A stretch of DNA of 64,000 nt, taken from contig JAZRVE010000062.1 of NCBI GenBank assembly GCA_045598975.1, positions 19,615-83,614 of the forward strand, read 5' to 3'. The DNA comes from UMGS882 sp045598975. Lineage in GTDB: Bacteria > Bacillota > Clostridia > Oscillospirales > CAG-382. Positions 32,862-42,135 of the stretch are shown in pieces (the stretch's first letter is position 1; each line of letters starts with the position of its first letter). The notes beneath the pieces are model-generated. The model was not told where the DNA came from and made no database searches. It saw nothing but the letters and a program-made list of their open reading frames with translations. The translations under genes and the position numbers were made by a program.

Positions 32862-34112
32862 ATGAGGAATATCAAGTTTACTTTCCCGGATATATCGGAT
32901 GCGGAGATTGAGGGTGTTTGCGAAACGCTGAGGTCCGGCTGGCTTACGACCGGCCCCAAAACAAAGTTGTTTGAAAAGAAACTCGCTTCTTTTGTCGGAG
33001 ATTATAACGGTGAAGGATCGCCGAACTGTATCGGGGTCAGCTCCGCTACGGAGGGATTGGAACTGTCTTTGAGGATGCTCGGCATCGGTTCGGGCTCGGG
33101 AGGAAGCGAGAAGGACGAGGTCATCACCTGTGCCTATACGTATACCGCATCGGCATCCGAGATACATCATGTCGGGGCGAAGATCGTGCTTATCGACTGC
33201 CTTGACAAAGACGGCGTCATCGAGCCTGATTATGATAGACTCGAAGCGGCGATAAACGAGAACACCAAAGCCGTTATCCCCGTCGATATCGGAGGCATCC
33301 CCTGCGATTATGACAGGATATTTGAGATACTCGAAAGAAAAAAATCCCTCTTCAAGCCGACTTCCGATCTTCAGGCAATGCTTGGCAGAGTGGCTGTCAT
33401 CGAGGATGCGGCGCACGCTCTCGGTGCCGTTTATAAGGGGAGAAAAATCGGCAGCGTTGCCGATTTCACGGTGTTTTCTTTCCATGCCACGAAGAACTTT
33501 TCAACAGGAGAGGGCGGTGCCATCTTCTGGAATCACTTTGACGGCATAAACGATGACGATATGTATCGCATGACACAGCTTTACAGCCTTCACGGTCAAA
33601 GCAAGGACGCCTTTACCAAGGACAGGCTCGGTGCCTGGGAATACGACATTCTCGGTATCTGGTATAAGTGTAATATGACGGACATCATGGCGGCGATAGG
33701 CCTCGGACAGCTTGAAAGATATCCCACGATGCTTCCGCGCAGAAAAGAAATAATAGAAAGATACGATGCTGCGTTTCGTTCGCTCGGTATAAAAACACTC
33801 GATCATTATACCGGTGAGCACATAAGCTCGGGACACCTCTATGTCACGAGGATACCCGGTATAAACAGGGAGAACGCAAACGAAATTATGGAAAAGATGG
33901 CAAAGGCCGGCATTTGTACAAATGTGCATTTCATACCTCTGCCCATGTTTACGGCGTATAAGAATCTGGGCTTTGATATAAAGGATTATCCGGTCGCCTA
34001 TGCGAAGTTTGAGAATGAGATCACGCTTCCTCTGCATACCAAGCTTACGGATGAAGAGGTGGAGTATGTGATAGAAAAGTATGCGGAGATCGTGCAGGCG
34101 TACAGGAACTGA
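32862..34112 (+). CDS. DegT/DnrJ/EryC1/StrS-family sugar aminotransferase
   Basis: 416 residues. A PLP-dependent enzyme that transaminates a keto-sugar nucleotide. SGWLTTGPKTKLFEK is the standard N-terminal substrate loop, EDAAHALGAVYKG holds the PLP-ring Asp, and HATKNFSTGEGG holds the Schiff-base Lys. An insertion around residues 145-170 (ILERKKSLFKPTSDLQ) is longer than in ArnB/PglE. The ATG at 32862 is preceded by TTGGAG. No obvious 4,6-dehydratase is adjacent unless the SDR at 25633 plays that role. It is followed by an ATP-grasp enzyme and a GNAT, a set known near initiating sugar transferases. Confidence 0.88.
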   Translation: MRNIKFTFPDISDAEIEGVCETLRSGWLTTGPKTKLFEKKLASFVGDYNGEGSPNCIGVSSATEGLELSLRMLGIGSGSGGSEKDEVITCAYTYTASASEIHHVGAKIVLIDCLDKDGVIEPDYDRLEAAINENTKAVIPVDIGGIPCDYDRIFEILERKKSLFKPTSDLQAMLGRVAVIEDAAHALGAVYKGRKIGSVADFTVFSFHATKNFSTGEGGAIFWNHFDGINDDDMYRMTQLYSLHGQSKDAFTKDRLGAWEYDILGIWYKCNMTDIMAAIGLGQLERYPTMLPRRKEIIERYDAAFRSLGIKTLDHYTGEHISSGHLYVTRIPGINRENANEIMEKMAKAGICTNVHFIPLPMFTAYKNLGFDIKDYPVAYAKFENEITLPLHTKLTDEEVEYVIEKYAEIVQAYRN

Positions 34113-34140
34113 GTTGTCCCTTTAAGAAAGGTGAGATGCC

Positions 34141-35328
34141 TTGAAAAAAGTATTGATAATAGGAGCCGGCTTTTTGCAGATGTTCGTCATAAAAAAAGCA
34201 AAGGATATGGGGTATTACACTCTGGCGGTGGATGCCGATCCCAAAGCTCCCGGCTTTGCTTTTGCGGATAAATACGCCGTCATCAACATCGTTGACGAAA
34301 AAGCCTGCCTTGCATTTGCCCAAAAAAACCAAATCGACGGTGTACTGACCGCCGCTACGGAATACGGTGTACTGACCGCATCGTATATTGCGGAAAAAAT
34401 GAACCTTACGGGGTTAACGTACACGGCGGCTCAAAAGACCAAGAACAAATACAACGTGAAAAAGTGTTTTCTCGAAAACCGTGTCGATGATTCGGATGGT
34501 CAATGCTGCCTTATTGATGCCGATACCGATATCGGCACGCTTGCCGGGAAACTTTGCTATCCGGTGATCGTAAAACCGTGCGACGGCTCCGGCAGTCGGG
34601 GAACGAGCAGAGTTGATGCCCCGGACGGTTTGCCTGCGGCGTGCGGATTTGCCATGAACGGTTCGATTTCTCACCGTGCAGAGGTGGAATCCTTTGTCGA
34701 TGGTAAGGAATACGGCGCGGAAAGTCTTGTCGTAAACGGCAGGGTTTATGTGTTGGCGATCATGAAAAAACGGATGACAGACCCGCCTTATTATGCCGAG
34801 CTCGGTCATATGATCCCCTGCGGACTGCCTGCGGATATTGAAGCAAAAGCAAAGAAATGTGTGGAAAATGCGATCAAAGCGCTCGGGATCAATTCGGGTT
34901 CCGTCAATACGGATATGATCATCACCGACGGCGGAGAAATACATATCGTCGATATCGGTGCCAGAATGGGCGGAAATATGATAGGTCCGTGTATCATTCC
35001 GTACGGTACGGGGATGGATTATATGGCGGCAATGCTCGAAAACGCGGTCGGCGATTTTAAGGAATTCAAAAAAACCGAGCCAGTTGCCGTAGCGACGAGA
35101 TTGCTTGCATTCCCCGAGGGCGATGTGGTAAATCTGCCGGATGTTCCGGCATTTGAAAAAGAATTCGACGTCGAGCTTTACCACCATATGACAAAAGGTC
35201 AGCACGTCAATGCGTATCATACCAATCTGGACGGGCTGGGATACATTGCGGCAAAAGGCAAAACGGCAGAGGAAGCGGAGGAAAAAGCCGCAAAGGCTTA
35301 CAGATATTTATCGGAGGTGCTTTTCTGA
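34141..35328 (+). CDS. ATP-grasp enzyme, CarB/PurK-like
   Basis: 395 residues. An N-terminal Rossmann-like domain (VLIIGAGFLQMFVIKKAK, about 4-21) is followed by the ATP-grasp fold. YPVIVKPCDGSGSRGTSRV supplies the phosphate-binding lysine and glycine-rich loop, VESFVDGKEYGAESLVV the hinge, and SGSVNTDMII with IHIVDIGARMGG the Mg-binding acidic/Asn positions. Such enzymes form amide or C-N bonds through acyl-phosphates. Start TTG at 34141 with AAAGGTGAG upstream. Placed between an aminotransferase and a GNAT, it may join an amino acid to an amino-sugar nucleotide; that is an inference. One of five ATP-grasp proteins in this operon. Confidence 0.82.
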   Translation: MKKVLIIGAGFLQMFVIKKAKDMGYYTLAVDADPKAPGFAFADKYAVINIVDEKACLAFAQKNQIDGVLTAATEYGVLTASYIAEKMNLTGLTYTAAQKTKNKYNVKKCFLENRVDDSDGQCCLIDADTDIGTLAGKLCYPVIVKPCDGSGSRGTSRVDAPDGLPAACGFAMNGSISHRAEVESFVDGKEYGAESLVVNGRVYVLAIMKKRMTDPPYYAELGHMIPCGLPADIEAKAKKCVENAIKALGINSGSVNTDMIITDGGEIHIVDIGARMGGNMIGPCIIPYGTGMDYMAAMLENAVGDFKEFKKTEPVAVATRLLAFPEGDVVNLPDVPAFEKEFDVELYHHMTKGQHVNAYHTNLDGLGYIAAKGKTAEEAEEKAAKAYRYLSEVLF

Positions 35329-35342
35329 CCGTGGAGCTCATG

Positions 35343-35810
35343 ATGAAAAGAATCAAAATGATGGATCTTGCCGGACTGAAAAAAGTCGAAAAGGTGCTTT
35401 ACGCCTGCGGAAAAGATATGGCAAAAAAATATGATATTCATCAATGGGATAATACGCATGCCAAAGACATGATAATACTCGCTTTGTGTGAGTTGAAAAA
35501 CGACGTGTTTTTGGTTTCCGATGAGCTTGAAAAAACCGTTGCCACGTTTCAGGTCAGAGCGACGGATGATGTGTTATATTTTGAAAAATTCGGGACATTG
35601 CCGGAATGCCGGGGAAAAGGCATAGCTGAAAAGATGCTTGAAAAAATCAAGAGAATCGCAAAAGAGAAAGGCTGTTCCAAAGTCGCCTGCTCGGTTTATG
35701 AAAAAAATAAATACGCGCTTGAATATTATCAAAAAAATGGCTTCACGACCTGCGGCATGACACAAACGAAAAAATACAAATTGATCGATATGGAATTGAG
35801 TGTAATATGA
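35343..35810 (+). CDS. GNAT-family N-acetyltransferase
   Basis: 155 residues. The acetyl-CoA pyrophosphate loop appears as ECRGKGIAEKMLEKI (R/Q-x-x-G-x-G/A), followed by VACSVYEKNKYALEYYQKNGF, the typical last beta-strand and helix of GNATs. It would acetylate (or acylate) an amino group on a sugar or an attached amino acid. The start is uncertain (ATG 35340 or 35343; GTG 35331); 35343 gives GGAG a 6-base spacing. The stop overlaps the sugar transferase gene by 4 bases. Confidence 0.8.
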   Translation: MKRIKMMDLAGLKKVEKVLYACGKDMAKKYDIHQWDNTHAKDMIILALCELKNDVFLVSDELEKTVATFQVRATDDVLYFEKFGTLPECRGKGIAEKMLEKIKRIAKEKGCSKVACSVYEKNKYALEYYQKNGFTTCGMTQTKKYKLIDMELSVI

Positions 35811-36520
35811 ATTCAAATGAAAAACTGACTCCCCGTCAGCATTATGACAGGGTAAAGCATCTCGAAAACTATAACGGGTTTTATCAAAAAACAGTCAAAA
35901 GAGCACTTGATATCCTTATCTGTGTGATGATTCTTCCGTTTTTCTTACTTCTTGCGATACCGATTTCCATAGCGATCAAGCTTGAAGACGGCGGCCCCGT
36001 ATTCTATCGTTCAAAACGGCTCGGTATCGGTTTTAAGGCATTCGGGATGCTGAAATTCCGGTCGATGAAGGTGGATGCACCGGATATCCGAAACCAAGAC
36101 GGAAGCACGTTCAATTCCAGAACGGATGCAAGGGTTACAAAGATCGGACGCATTCTTCGTGAAACGAGCCTTGATGAAACGCCGCAGATTTTCAACATAT
36201 TTGCGGGGCAGATGAGTTTCGTCGGTCCGAGAGCCGGAGACGTGGAGTCCAAAGATACATATGAAGAAGACGAGAAAGACAAACTTTTGATAAGACCGGG
36301 GATAACGGGATATACGCAGGCATATCACAGAAATCAGATGGATGTGGGAAACAAGCGGCTGCTTGACGCTTGGTATGCCCACAGCGTAACATTCTTGCTT
36401 GATGTAAGAATCATTATCCGAACTGTCAGAACGGTTCTTTTCAGAGAAAAGATCTATACGAACAGCGAATCGGAACCGGTTACGGATAAGGAAAAAGAAA
36501 TGATTTCCGCGGCGAAATAA
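35807..36520 (+). CDS. Initiating phosphoglycosyl transferase (sugar transferase, EpsL/PglC/WcaJ type)
   Basis: 237 residues. It starts the repeat unit by moving a sugar-1-phosphate from UDP-sugar to undecaprenyl phosphate. One re-entrant membrane helix (about 28-55, ALDILICVMILPFFLLLAI) precedes the catalytic core: KLEDGGPVFYRSKRLG, FGMLKFRSMKVDA, the Asp-Glu dyad in RETSLDETPQIFN, FVGPRAGD where others have FVGPRP, and RPGITGYTQ. It is the short monotopic form without the N-terminal WbaP/WcaJ helices. Its coupling to the aminotransferase/ATP-grasp/GNAT genes suggests an amino-sugar as first residue. Confidence 0.9.
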   Translation: MNSNEKLTPRQHYDRVKHLENYNGFYQKTVKRALDILICVMILPFFLLLAIPISIAIKLEDGGPVFYRSKRLGIGFKAFGMLKFRSMKVDAPDIRNQDGSTFNSRTDARVTKIGRILRETSLDETPQIFNIFAGQMSFVGPRAGDVESKDTYEEDEKDKLLIRPGITGYTQAYHRNQMDVGNKRLLDAWYAHSVTFLLDVRIIIRTVRTVLFREKIYTNSESEPVTDKEKEMISAAK

Positions 36521-36539
36521 TGATAAAGCGGGTGTGAAG

Positions 36540-37628
36540 ATGGCGGTCAAAAAAAAGACGAAAGCCCTATATAATAAAATATTTGACGGAACCGAAACAA
36601 AGGTCGCCAATGCGATCATCACGTTTCAGGAACGAAGACAGATAAAGAAATACGTCAAAAACATGCCCCGTCTCACATCGGAGCAGAAGAAAGCCGTCAG
36701 GGATTTCTGGAAGCCGTATTGTAAGGTTGATACGGATTGGGTAAGGTACTATACTTATATTACAGGAAAGTTTGATCCGAGATATATCCCGAGTGATCTA
36801 CATTACACAAAAATAGACCAACATTTCAATAACAGAAAACTGGGCTATGGATTCAATGATAAAAACTATTATTCTTTGATTTTTCCGGGGATAAAACAGC
36901 CGAAAACGGTCGTCCGAAAAATCGGCGGGCTGCTTTTTGATGAAGACTATAAGTTGATAGATACGGAAAAAGCGAAGGAGCTTCTGAAAGCCGAGCCGGA
37001 GGTGATCGTAAAACCGACGCAGGAGAGCGGAAGCGGAAGAAATATCCGGTTTTTCGACACAAAATCGGATATGAATGAATTGACCGGCATTTTGTCGGGG
37101 CATGACGACGATAACCTGATCGTTCAGGAAATCGTGAAACAGCACGATGAGCTTGCGAAAATGCATCCGGGATCGCTGAATACCGTTCGTATTTACACGG
37201 TCATGCTGAATGACGGCGTGCACTTTCTGTCCGCTTCTCTGAAAATGGGAGCCGGGGATAGCCGTATTGATAATGTCAGCGCCAATTCCGGCATTATCGT
37301 CGGAGTAAAAGAAAACGGCGAGCTTATGGAAAGCGCATATTTTGATATGTATTCCGGAAAGACGACGGACAGGCATCCCGACGGGATGCTTCTCGGCGAA
37401 ATAAAAGTACCCGAATTTGAAAAGATGCTTGAAACCGTAAAAAGAGCGGCGCAATATACGGGGAATTTCAGATTGGTCGGATGGGATATGTCGGTCGATG
37501 AAGACGGAGATGTTATTCTGATCGAAGCCAATATGCGTAAGGGTGCAATAGGTCCGATTCAATGCGAGCACGGTCCTTTCTTCGGGGAACTGACGGAAAA
37601 AGTGTTAGATGAGGTGTTTGGTAAATGA
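36540..37628 (+). CDS. Sugar-transfer-associated ATP-grasp protein, copy 1
   Basis: 362 residues, first of three tandem paralogues of the ATPgrasp_ST type (Pfam PF14397 by recollection). The N-terminal half has a DFWKPYCKVDTDWVRYYTY segment and LHYTKIDQHFNNRKLGYGFN; the ATP-grasp part has EVIVKPTQESGSGRNIRFF (phosphate loop), IVQEIVKQHDELAKMHPGSL with NTVRIYTVML, and LVGWDMSVDEDGDVILIEAN (Mg-binding Asp/Glu/Asn). These proteins are thought to ligate amino acids or similar groups during surface glycan synthesis; none of the substrates here is known. Start ATG 36540 preferred over GTG 36534. The stop overlaps copy 2 by 4 bases. Confidence 0.85.
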   Translation: MAVKKKTKALYNKIFDGTETKVANAIITFQERRQIKKYVKNMPRLTSEQKKAVRDFWKPYCKVDTDWVRYYTYITGKFDPRYIPSDLHYTKIDQHFNNRKLGYGFNDKNYYSLIFPGIKQPKTVVRKIGGLLFDEDYKLIDTEKAKELLKAEPEVIVKPTQESGSGRNIRFFDTKSDMNELTGILSGHDDDNLIVQEIVKQHDELAKMHPGSLNTVRIYTVMLNDGVHFLSASLKMGAGDSRIDNVSANSGIIVGVKENGELMESAYFDMYSGKTTDRHPDGMLLGEIKVPEFEKMLETVKRAAQYTGNFRLVGWDMSVDEDGDVILIEANMRKGAIGPIQCEHGPFFGELTEKVLDEVFGK

Positions 37629-38683
37629 ACAGAACGTTGTCGAAAATCAAACACGGGGTTTTATCGACTTCTGCCGGCAAAAAAATCAGGAAAACCAAAT
37701 ACAGAGCCTATTTTACAAGAGAAAATGCGATCCGTGATCTGACAAAATTCGGTATTGCTCCCACGGAGGAGCTTATTGCCGATATGTTGAAGGAAGCGTT
37801 GGACCATGACGTGACGTTTAATGAATACCTGTACTATCACTTTTATGAAGTGGAAGAAAAAGAGCGCAGAGAATTCATTCCGTTGTGGGAAGCGGAAAAC
37901 AGGTATGTTGAGGTGTTCAATGATTACAGAACGGCAGACCTGTTTTTCGATAAGGAAAGAGTTTATAACAAATTCAAGCAATTCTATAAGAGAAAACTGA
38001 TTGCATTACATCTATACAATCAGCGGGAAAAAGAGGAATTTCTTGCCTTTTTCAAAAGTGCCGGGCGTGTCATCGTAAAACCGTATGACGGCGGAGAGGG
38101 GCGCGGAGTCCGGATTTTCGATGACAGTACAGACACGGAAAAAATATTTGAGATATTAAAACGTGATTATCGGCACGGTGCGGTCGTCGAAGAAGTCATA
38201 GAACAGGATGAAAGGATGGCGGCTTTGCATCCTGCATCCTTAAATACTTTGAGAATAGCGACAGTCCGGCTTGACGATGAGATCATGGTTCTGCCTCCGG
38301 TCATGCGTGTAGGGGCAAACGGATCGGTCGTGGATAATTGCGGCTCGGGCGGAATATTATGTGAGCTTGATGAAAACGGTGTCGTAACCGGTACGGCGGA
38401 TGAAAGAGGACAAAGCTTTGAATATCACCCGACTACCGGCAAAAAGCTGATCGGATATCAGGTGCCCGACCTTACGGATGCCGTCAACCTGGCAAAAGAG
38501 TTGTCGTCGGTTTATCCGGCAGTCCGACTTGTCGGATGGGATATTGCTTTGTCAAAAGACGGCTTTGTTATGATCGAAGGAAACAGTGCTCCGAATTTTG
38601 CGGCTTATCAGTTATTCGGAAAAGGATGCCGCACATATATGGATTCCGTACTTAACAGATACAAAGAGGGTAAAAACAAATGA
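37625..38683 (+). CDS. Sugar-transfer-associated ATP-grasp protein, copy 2
   Basis: 352 residues. The same fold as its neighbours but with a different N-terminal half (FTRENAIRDLTKFGIAPTEE, FNEYLYYHFYEVEEKERREF). The ATP-grasp core keeps RVIVKPYDGGEGRGVRIF, EEVIEQDERMAALHPASLNT and RLVGWDIALSKDGFVMIEGN. The changed N-terminus with a retained catalytic core suggests a different acceptor from copy 1. Starts on ATGA overlap with copy 1 and ends on ATGA overlap with copy 3, so the three are almost certainly co-translated. Confidence 0.85.
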   Translation: MNRTLSKIKHGVLSTSAGKKIRKTKYRAYFTRENAIRDLTKFGIAPTEELIADMLKEALDHDVTFNEYLYYHFYEVEEKERREFIPLWEAENRYVEVFNDYRTADLFFDKERVYNKFKQFYKRKLIALHLYNQREKEEFLAFFKSAGRVIVKPYDGGEGRGVRIFDDSTDTEKIFEILKRDYRHGAVVEEVIEQDERMAALHPASLNTLRIATVRLDDEIMVLPPVMRVGANGSVVDNCGSGGILCELDENGVVTGTADERGQSFEYHPTTGKKLIGYQVPDLTDAVNLAKELSSVYPAVRLVGWDIALSKDGFVMIEGNSAPNFAAYQLFGKGCRTYMDSVLNRYKEGKNK

Positions 38684-39786
38684 ATTTATTTTCGTTAGGC
38701 ACCGGATTTTATAATTGGTTTGTGACGGCTTCTTATGATGTTTTCCGAAAGAAAATAGTAAAAAGCTATTCCATCGGGCAATGGAACGATGCGAAGAAGA
38801 ATTATCCGGACTGGAAAACGCTCACCAAAGAGCAGAAAAGTGAAATTGCGCAGTTCTGGGGGTTACAGCATCCTTCCGAATACGATTTTTATACGCACGA
38901 GATCATGCTGAATGTCCGTGGGGAATTTGACGTCCGCTATTTGCCGGAAAGGATTCATAAAGTATACCTCGATCCGTCTCAGGTGAAAAGAGGCTTTAAC
39001 AGACCGTGGGAGGATAAGAACTATTTTGAACGTTTTCAGCCGAACCTTCCTCTCCCTTATACGTTTGTCAGAAACATAGACGGTTGCTTCCTTGACCATG
39101 ACTATCGGCATATCAGCCGTGAAGAAGCGAAAAGGATCATGCTGGAACACCTTCCTTTGATCGTCAAGCCGTCCATTGATTCGGGAGAGGGCAAAAATCT
39201 CAGACTTGTTTCCGATGCGAAGGGCGTAGAGGAAGTTTTTACGGCATATGATAAGAATTATCTGGCACAGGAGGTCATTGCGCAGTGTGAGTTGTTCGAA
39301 AAAACAAATCCTCACAGCGTTAATGCCATGAGAATCGTTACGGCGATCGTAAACGGAGAAGCAAAGCTTATGTCGGGTATGCTTCTCACCAACACAACCG
39401 ATGTGATCGCGTGCAATACGAACAAAGGCCCCGGTGAGGGCGTGGTTTGTATCGGGATCGATGATAAGGGAAAATTCCTCGATACCGGATATTATGAAAA
39501 CGCAAAACCTCTGACGGAAATGCCGAACGGTCTGAAATTCGGCGGATTGGAAGTACCTTCCTATAAAGAGGCGGTCGCGCTTGCGCTTGAAGCGCATAAT
39601 GCGATGCCGATGTTCGGGATCATCGGCTGGGATATCACCATCGATAAAGATAACAAGCCGCTTATCATCGAGTGGAATCTCCATGCGATCGGTATGTATC
39701 ACTCTCAACTGACGACCGGTCCGCTTTTCGGTGAAGATTCCGAATATTTTGCAAAGCAGGCAAAAGAGCTGATGAAGCGGAGATAA
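38680..39786 (+). CDS. Sugar-transfer-associated ATP-grasp protein, copy 3
   Basis: 368 residues. N-terminal features resemble copy 1 (KSEIAQFWGLQHPSEYDFYTHE and ERIHKVYLDPSQVKRGFN). The core has PLIVKPSIDSGEGKNLRLV, AQEVIAQCELFEKTNPHSVN, MRIVTAIV and IIGWDITIDKDNKPLIIEWN. A cysteine (EVIAQCELF) replaces the His/Asp seen at the same place in copies 1 and 2. The final ligand block reads EWN in place of EAN/EGN. Function as for copy 1, with unknown substrate. A GT4 gene begins 2 bases after its stop. Confidence 0.85.
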   Translation: MNLFSLGTGFYNWFVTASYDVFRKKIVKSYSIGQWNDAKKNYPDWKTLTKEQKSEIAQFWGLQHPSEYDFYTHEIMLNVRGEFDVRYLPERIHKVYLDPSQVKRGFNRPWEDKNYFERFQPNLPLPYTFVRNIDGCFLDHDYRHISREEAKRIMLEHLPLIVKPSIDSGEGKNLRLVSDAKGVEEVFTAYDKNYLAQEVIAQCELFEKTNPHSVNAMRIVTAIVNGEAKLMSGMLLTNTTDVIACNTNKGPGEGVVCIGIDDKGKFLDTGYYENAKPLTEMPNGLKFGGLEVPSYKEAVALALEAHNAMPMFGIIGWDITIDKDNKPLIIEWNLHAIGMYHSQLTTGPLFGEDSEYFAKQAKELMKRR

Positions 39787-39788
39787 AT

Positions 39789-41051
39789 ATGAGAATACTC
39801 AGACTACGAGCTTACTGTTATCCGGAAAATGCGGCTGCGTTCGCCATGAATGAGGATTTCGAGAACGAGCTTGTCAAAAGAAAGATCACAAGCATCAACT
39901 ATGTGCCCATGCCATCAAGAGGCATTACGGATGAAGTAAGAAAAGAATATAAAAAGAAAAAACACGAGGAACGCAAAGGCGGATATGTGATCGTACACCG
40001 TTTCTCCATGATAAAAGAAGGAACGAACTTTTTGCAGAGAACCTTGAAATTCACGCTTTGCACAATAGCCGAGTATTTCAAAGGGATCAAAGCCAAAGAC
40101 ATTGACGCCGTGTACGCATCAAGTACTCCGCCGACACAGGGAATGCTGTGCGCCAAAGTCGCAAAGAAGCTCGGCAAAAAGAACAAGAAAAAAGTCCCGT
40201 TCGTCTATAATTTGCAGGATATATTCCCGGATTCCCTGGTCAATGCGGGTATGACGAAAAAAGGCAGTCTGATTTGGAAAATCGGTCGAAAAATCGAAGA
40301 TTATACGTACAAAAACGCCGATAGGATCATCGTCATTTCCGAGGGCTTCAAAAAAAACATCATGGCAAAGGGTGTGCCGGAAGAAAAAATCGTTGTTGTG
40401 CCCAACTGGGCGGATACCGACGGAATATATCCGGTGGAGCGGAAAGATAACGTTTTGTTCGACAGATACGGTTTAGATCGGGATAAGTTCTATATTTCTT
40501 ACAGCGGAAATGTCGGATATACGCAGAATATGGATCTGCTCCTTGACACGGCAAAAGAGATAAAGGATGGGCTGAATAACGTTCGCTTTGTCATCATCGG
40601 TGAAGGCGTTGCCAAGGCAGATGTTGAAAGAAGAATAAAAGAAGAAAACATAGATAATGTAATCCTGCTCCCGTTCCAGCCCTATGAGGAGATAGCATAT
40701 GTGTTCAGCCTCGGTGATGTGGGACTTATTATCTCAAAATCCGGTGTAGGCAACAATTCCGTGCCGAGTAAAACATGGGGCTATATGGCGGCGGGGAAGC
40801 CGATCCTTGCTTCCTTTGACAGAGAAAGCGAACTTATATCATTGATTGATAATGTCGGATGCGGAGCGAGTGCACAGGCAGACAGCAAAGACGATCTGAT
40901 AAGAGCGATCCGTCAAATGGTAACCGAATATGATCTGTCGGAAAGAGGAAAACGCGGGGAAATGTATCTGCAAACGAAGCTTAATAAAGAAAACTGCACA
41001 AAACAATATGTTGACACAATAAATGCCGTATTGGAGAGAAAAAACACATGA
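39789..41051 (+). CDS. Glycosyltransferase GT4, WbuB-like (possible fucosamine/deoxysugar transferase)
   Basis: 420 residues. The plan is that of WbuB-type GT4 enzymes: an N-terminal domain with YASSTPPTQGMLCAKVAKKL, then YNLQDIFPDSLVNAGM and the linker ADRIIVISEGFKKNI; the C-terminal donor domain has PNWADTDGIYPVER, SGNVGYTQNMDLLL and VGNNSVPSKTWGYMAAGKPI, where the usual E-x7-E is shifted. Known WbuB proteins transfer N-acetyl-L-fucosamine. Because the window also encodes GDP-L-fucose synthesis, a 6-deoxysugar donor is plausible, but this is from memory and unproven. Confidence 0.82.
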   Translation: MRILRLRAYCYPENAAAFAMNEDFENELVKRKITSINYVPMPSRGITDEVRKEYKKKKHEERKGGYVIVHRFSMIKEGTNFLQRTLKFTLCTIAEYFKGIKAKDIDAVYASSTPPTQGMLCAKVAKKLGKKNKKKVPFVYNLQDIFPDSLVNAGMTKKGSLIWKIGRKIEDYTYKNADRIIVISEGFKKNIMAKGVPEEKIVVVPNWADTDGIYPVERKDNVLFDRYGLDRDKFYISYSGNVGYTQNMDLLLDTAKEIKDGLNNVRFVIIGEGVAKADVERRIKEENIDNVILLPFQPYEEIAYVFSLGDVGLIISKSGVGNNSVPSKTWGYMAAGKPILASFDRESELISLIDNVGCGASAQADSKDDLIRAIRQMVTEYDLSERGKRGEMYLQTKLNKENCTKQYVDTINAVLERKNT

Positions 41052-42121
41052 AAGTATTGCTTATTTCTCCGATTGCTCCGCCGTTTGGCGGATTATCGAC
41101 ATGGACGGATGAATACGTAAAAGCGACAAAAGGCATGCTGGATATTGATTGTGTTAATACGAATTACACGGGTAAAAATCCGATCGAATCCGGGAAAAGA
41201 AGCATAACGCAGGAACTGGCACGGTCCGTTCATATTTGGAGATCCATCCGGAGAAAATGCAAAAAAACAAAATATGATATCGTCCACATGAATTCCCCTT
41301 GTTCTGCTTTCGGAAACCTCCGGGATTGTGTATCAATGCTGTTGATCGGGCTATATCATGCCTCCGGGGCGAACGTGCTGCATTGCCACTGTAATCTGAA
41401 CGATTTTGTCGGATACGGGAAAAGGCGTTTGCCGATATTTAAGCTGTTCCTTAAACGGTTTGACTGTGTATTGGTATTGAATGAGCAGTCATTGGATTAC
41501 ATCAAGGAAATTTCTGCCGTCAAAACGGTCTGTATACCGAATTTTATCAGCGATCTGAAAACAGAAGAAAAACGGTTTCATGAAGCGGAAAACGGATTGA
41601 AGGTGCTGTTCCTGGGACGGCAGACGACGCTCAAAGGTGTTGACGTTTTTATACGGGTCGCGGAAATCGCACGGCAAAACGGAGACGGGTTTTCTTTCCG
41701 TATAGTCGGGAATACGAGTGCCAATATGGAACACTATACCGATCTGCCGGATAATATAAAGATTTACGGTCAGATCGGGCATGATGAAGCATTAAGAATG
41801 TTGTATGATGCCGACGTCCTGCTTTTTCCGAGCAGGACAGAGGGATTCCCGCTTTCCGTTCTTGAAGCTATGATGGTCGGAACACCGGTGATTTCTTCCG
41901 ATGTCGGTGCGGTATCGCAGATGCTTGAAAATACCGGCTCTATCGTTCTTGACTCGTTCGAGCCAAACGATTATTACGAGGCACTGAAAAAATATCTTCC
42001 GACAGAAGTCAGACAAAGGATCAGCACACGGGAAAAGGAACGGTATCGGACGTATTTTTCACCGGAACCCGTATGCAATCTGATTATTCGAGAGTATGAA
42101 AAATTACTGAACCGAGAGTGA
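41048..42121 (+). CDS. Glycosyltransferase GT4
   Basis: 357 residues. The N-terminal loop is LLISPIAPPFGGLSTWTDEY, a typical GT4 acceptor domain start; the donor domain has KVLFLGRQTTLKGVDVFIRV and DVLLFPSRTEGFPLSVLEAM, which contains the E-x7-E nucleophile/acid pair, and MVGTPVISSDVGAVSQML. It adds one sugar to the lipid-linked repeat on the inner face of the membrane. Donor not identifiable. Coupled by ATGA overlap to the WbuB-like gene. Confidence 0.87.
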   Translation: MKVLLISPIAPPFGGLSTWTDEYVKATKGMLDIDCVNTNYTGKNPIESGKRSITQELARSVHIWRSIRRKCKKTKYDIVHMNSPCSAFGNLRDCVSMLLIGLYHASGANVLHCHCNLNDFVGYGKRRLPIFKLFLKRFDCVLVLNEQSLDYIKEISAVKTVCIPNFISDLKTEEKRFHEAENGLKVLFLGRQTTLKGVDVFIRVAEIARQNGDGFSFRIVGNTSANMEHYTDLPDNIKIYGQIGHDEALRMLYDADVLLFPSRTEGFPLSVLEAMMVGTPVISSDVGAVSQMLENTGSIVLDSFEPNDYYEALKKYLPTEVRQRISTREKERYRTYFSPEPVCNLIIREYEKLLNRE

Positions 42122-42135
42122 AATGAGCGAAAAAT

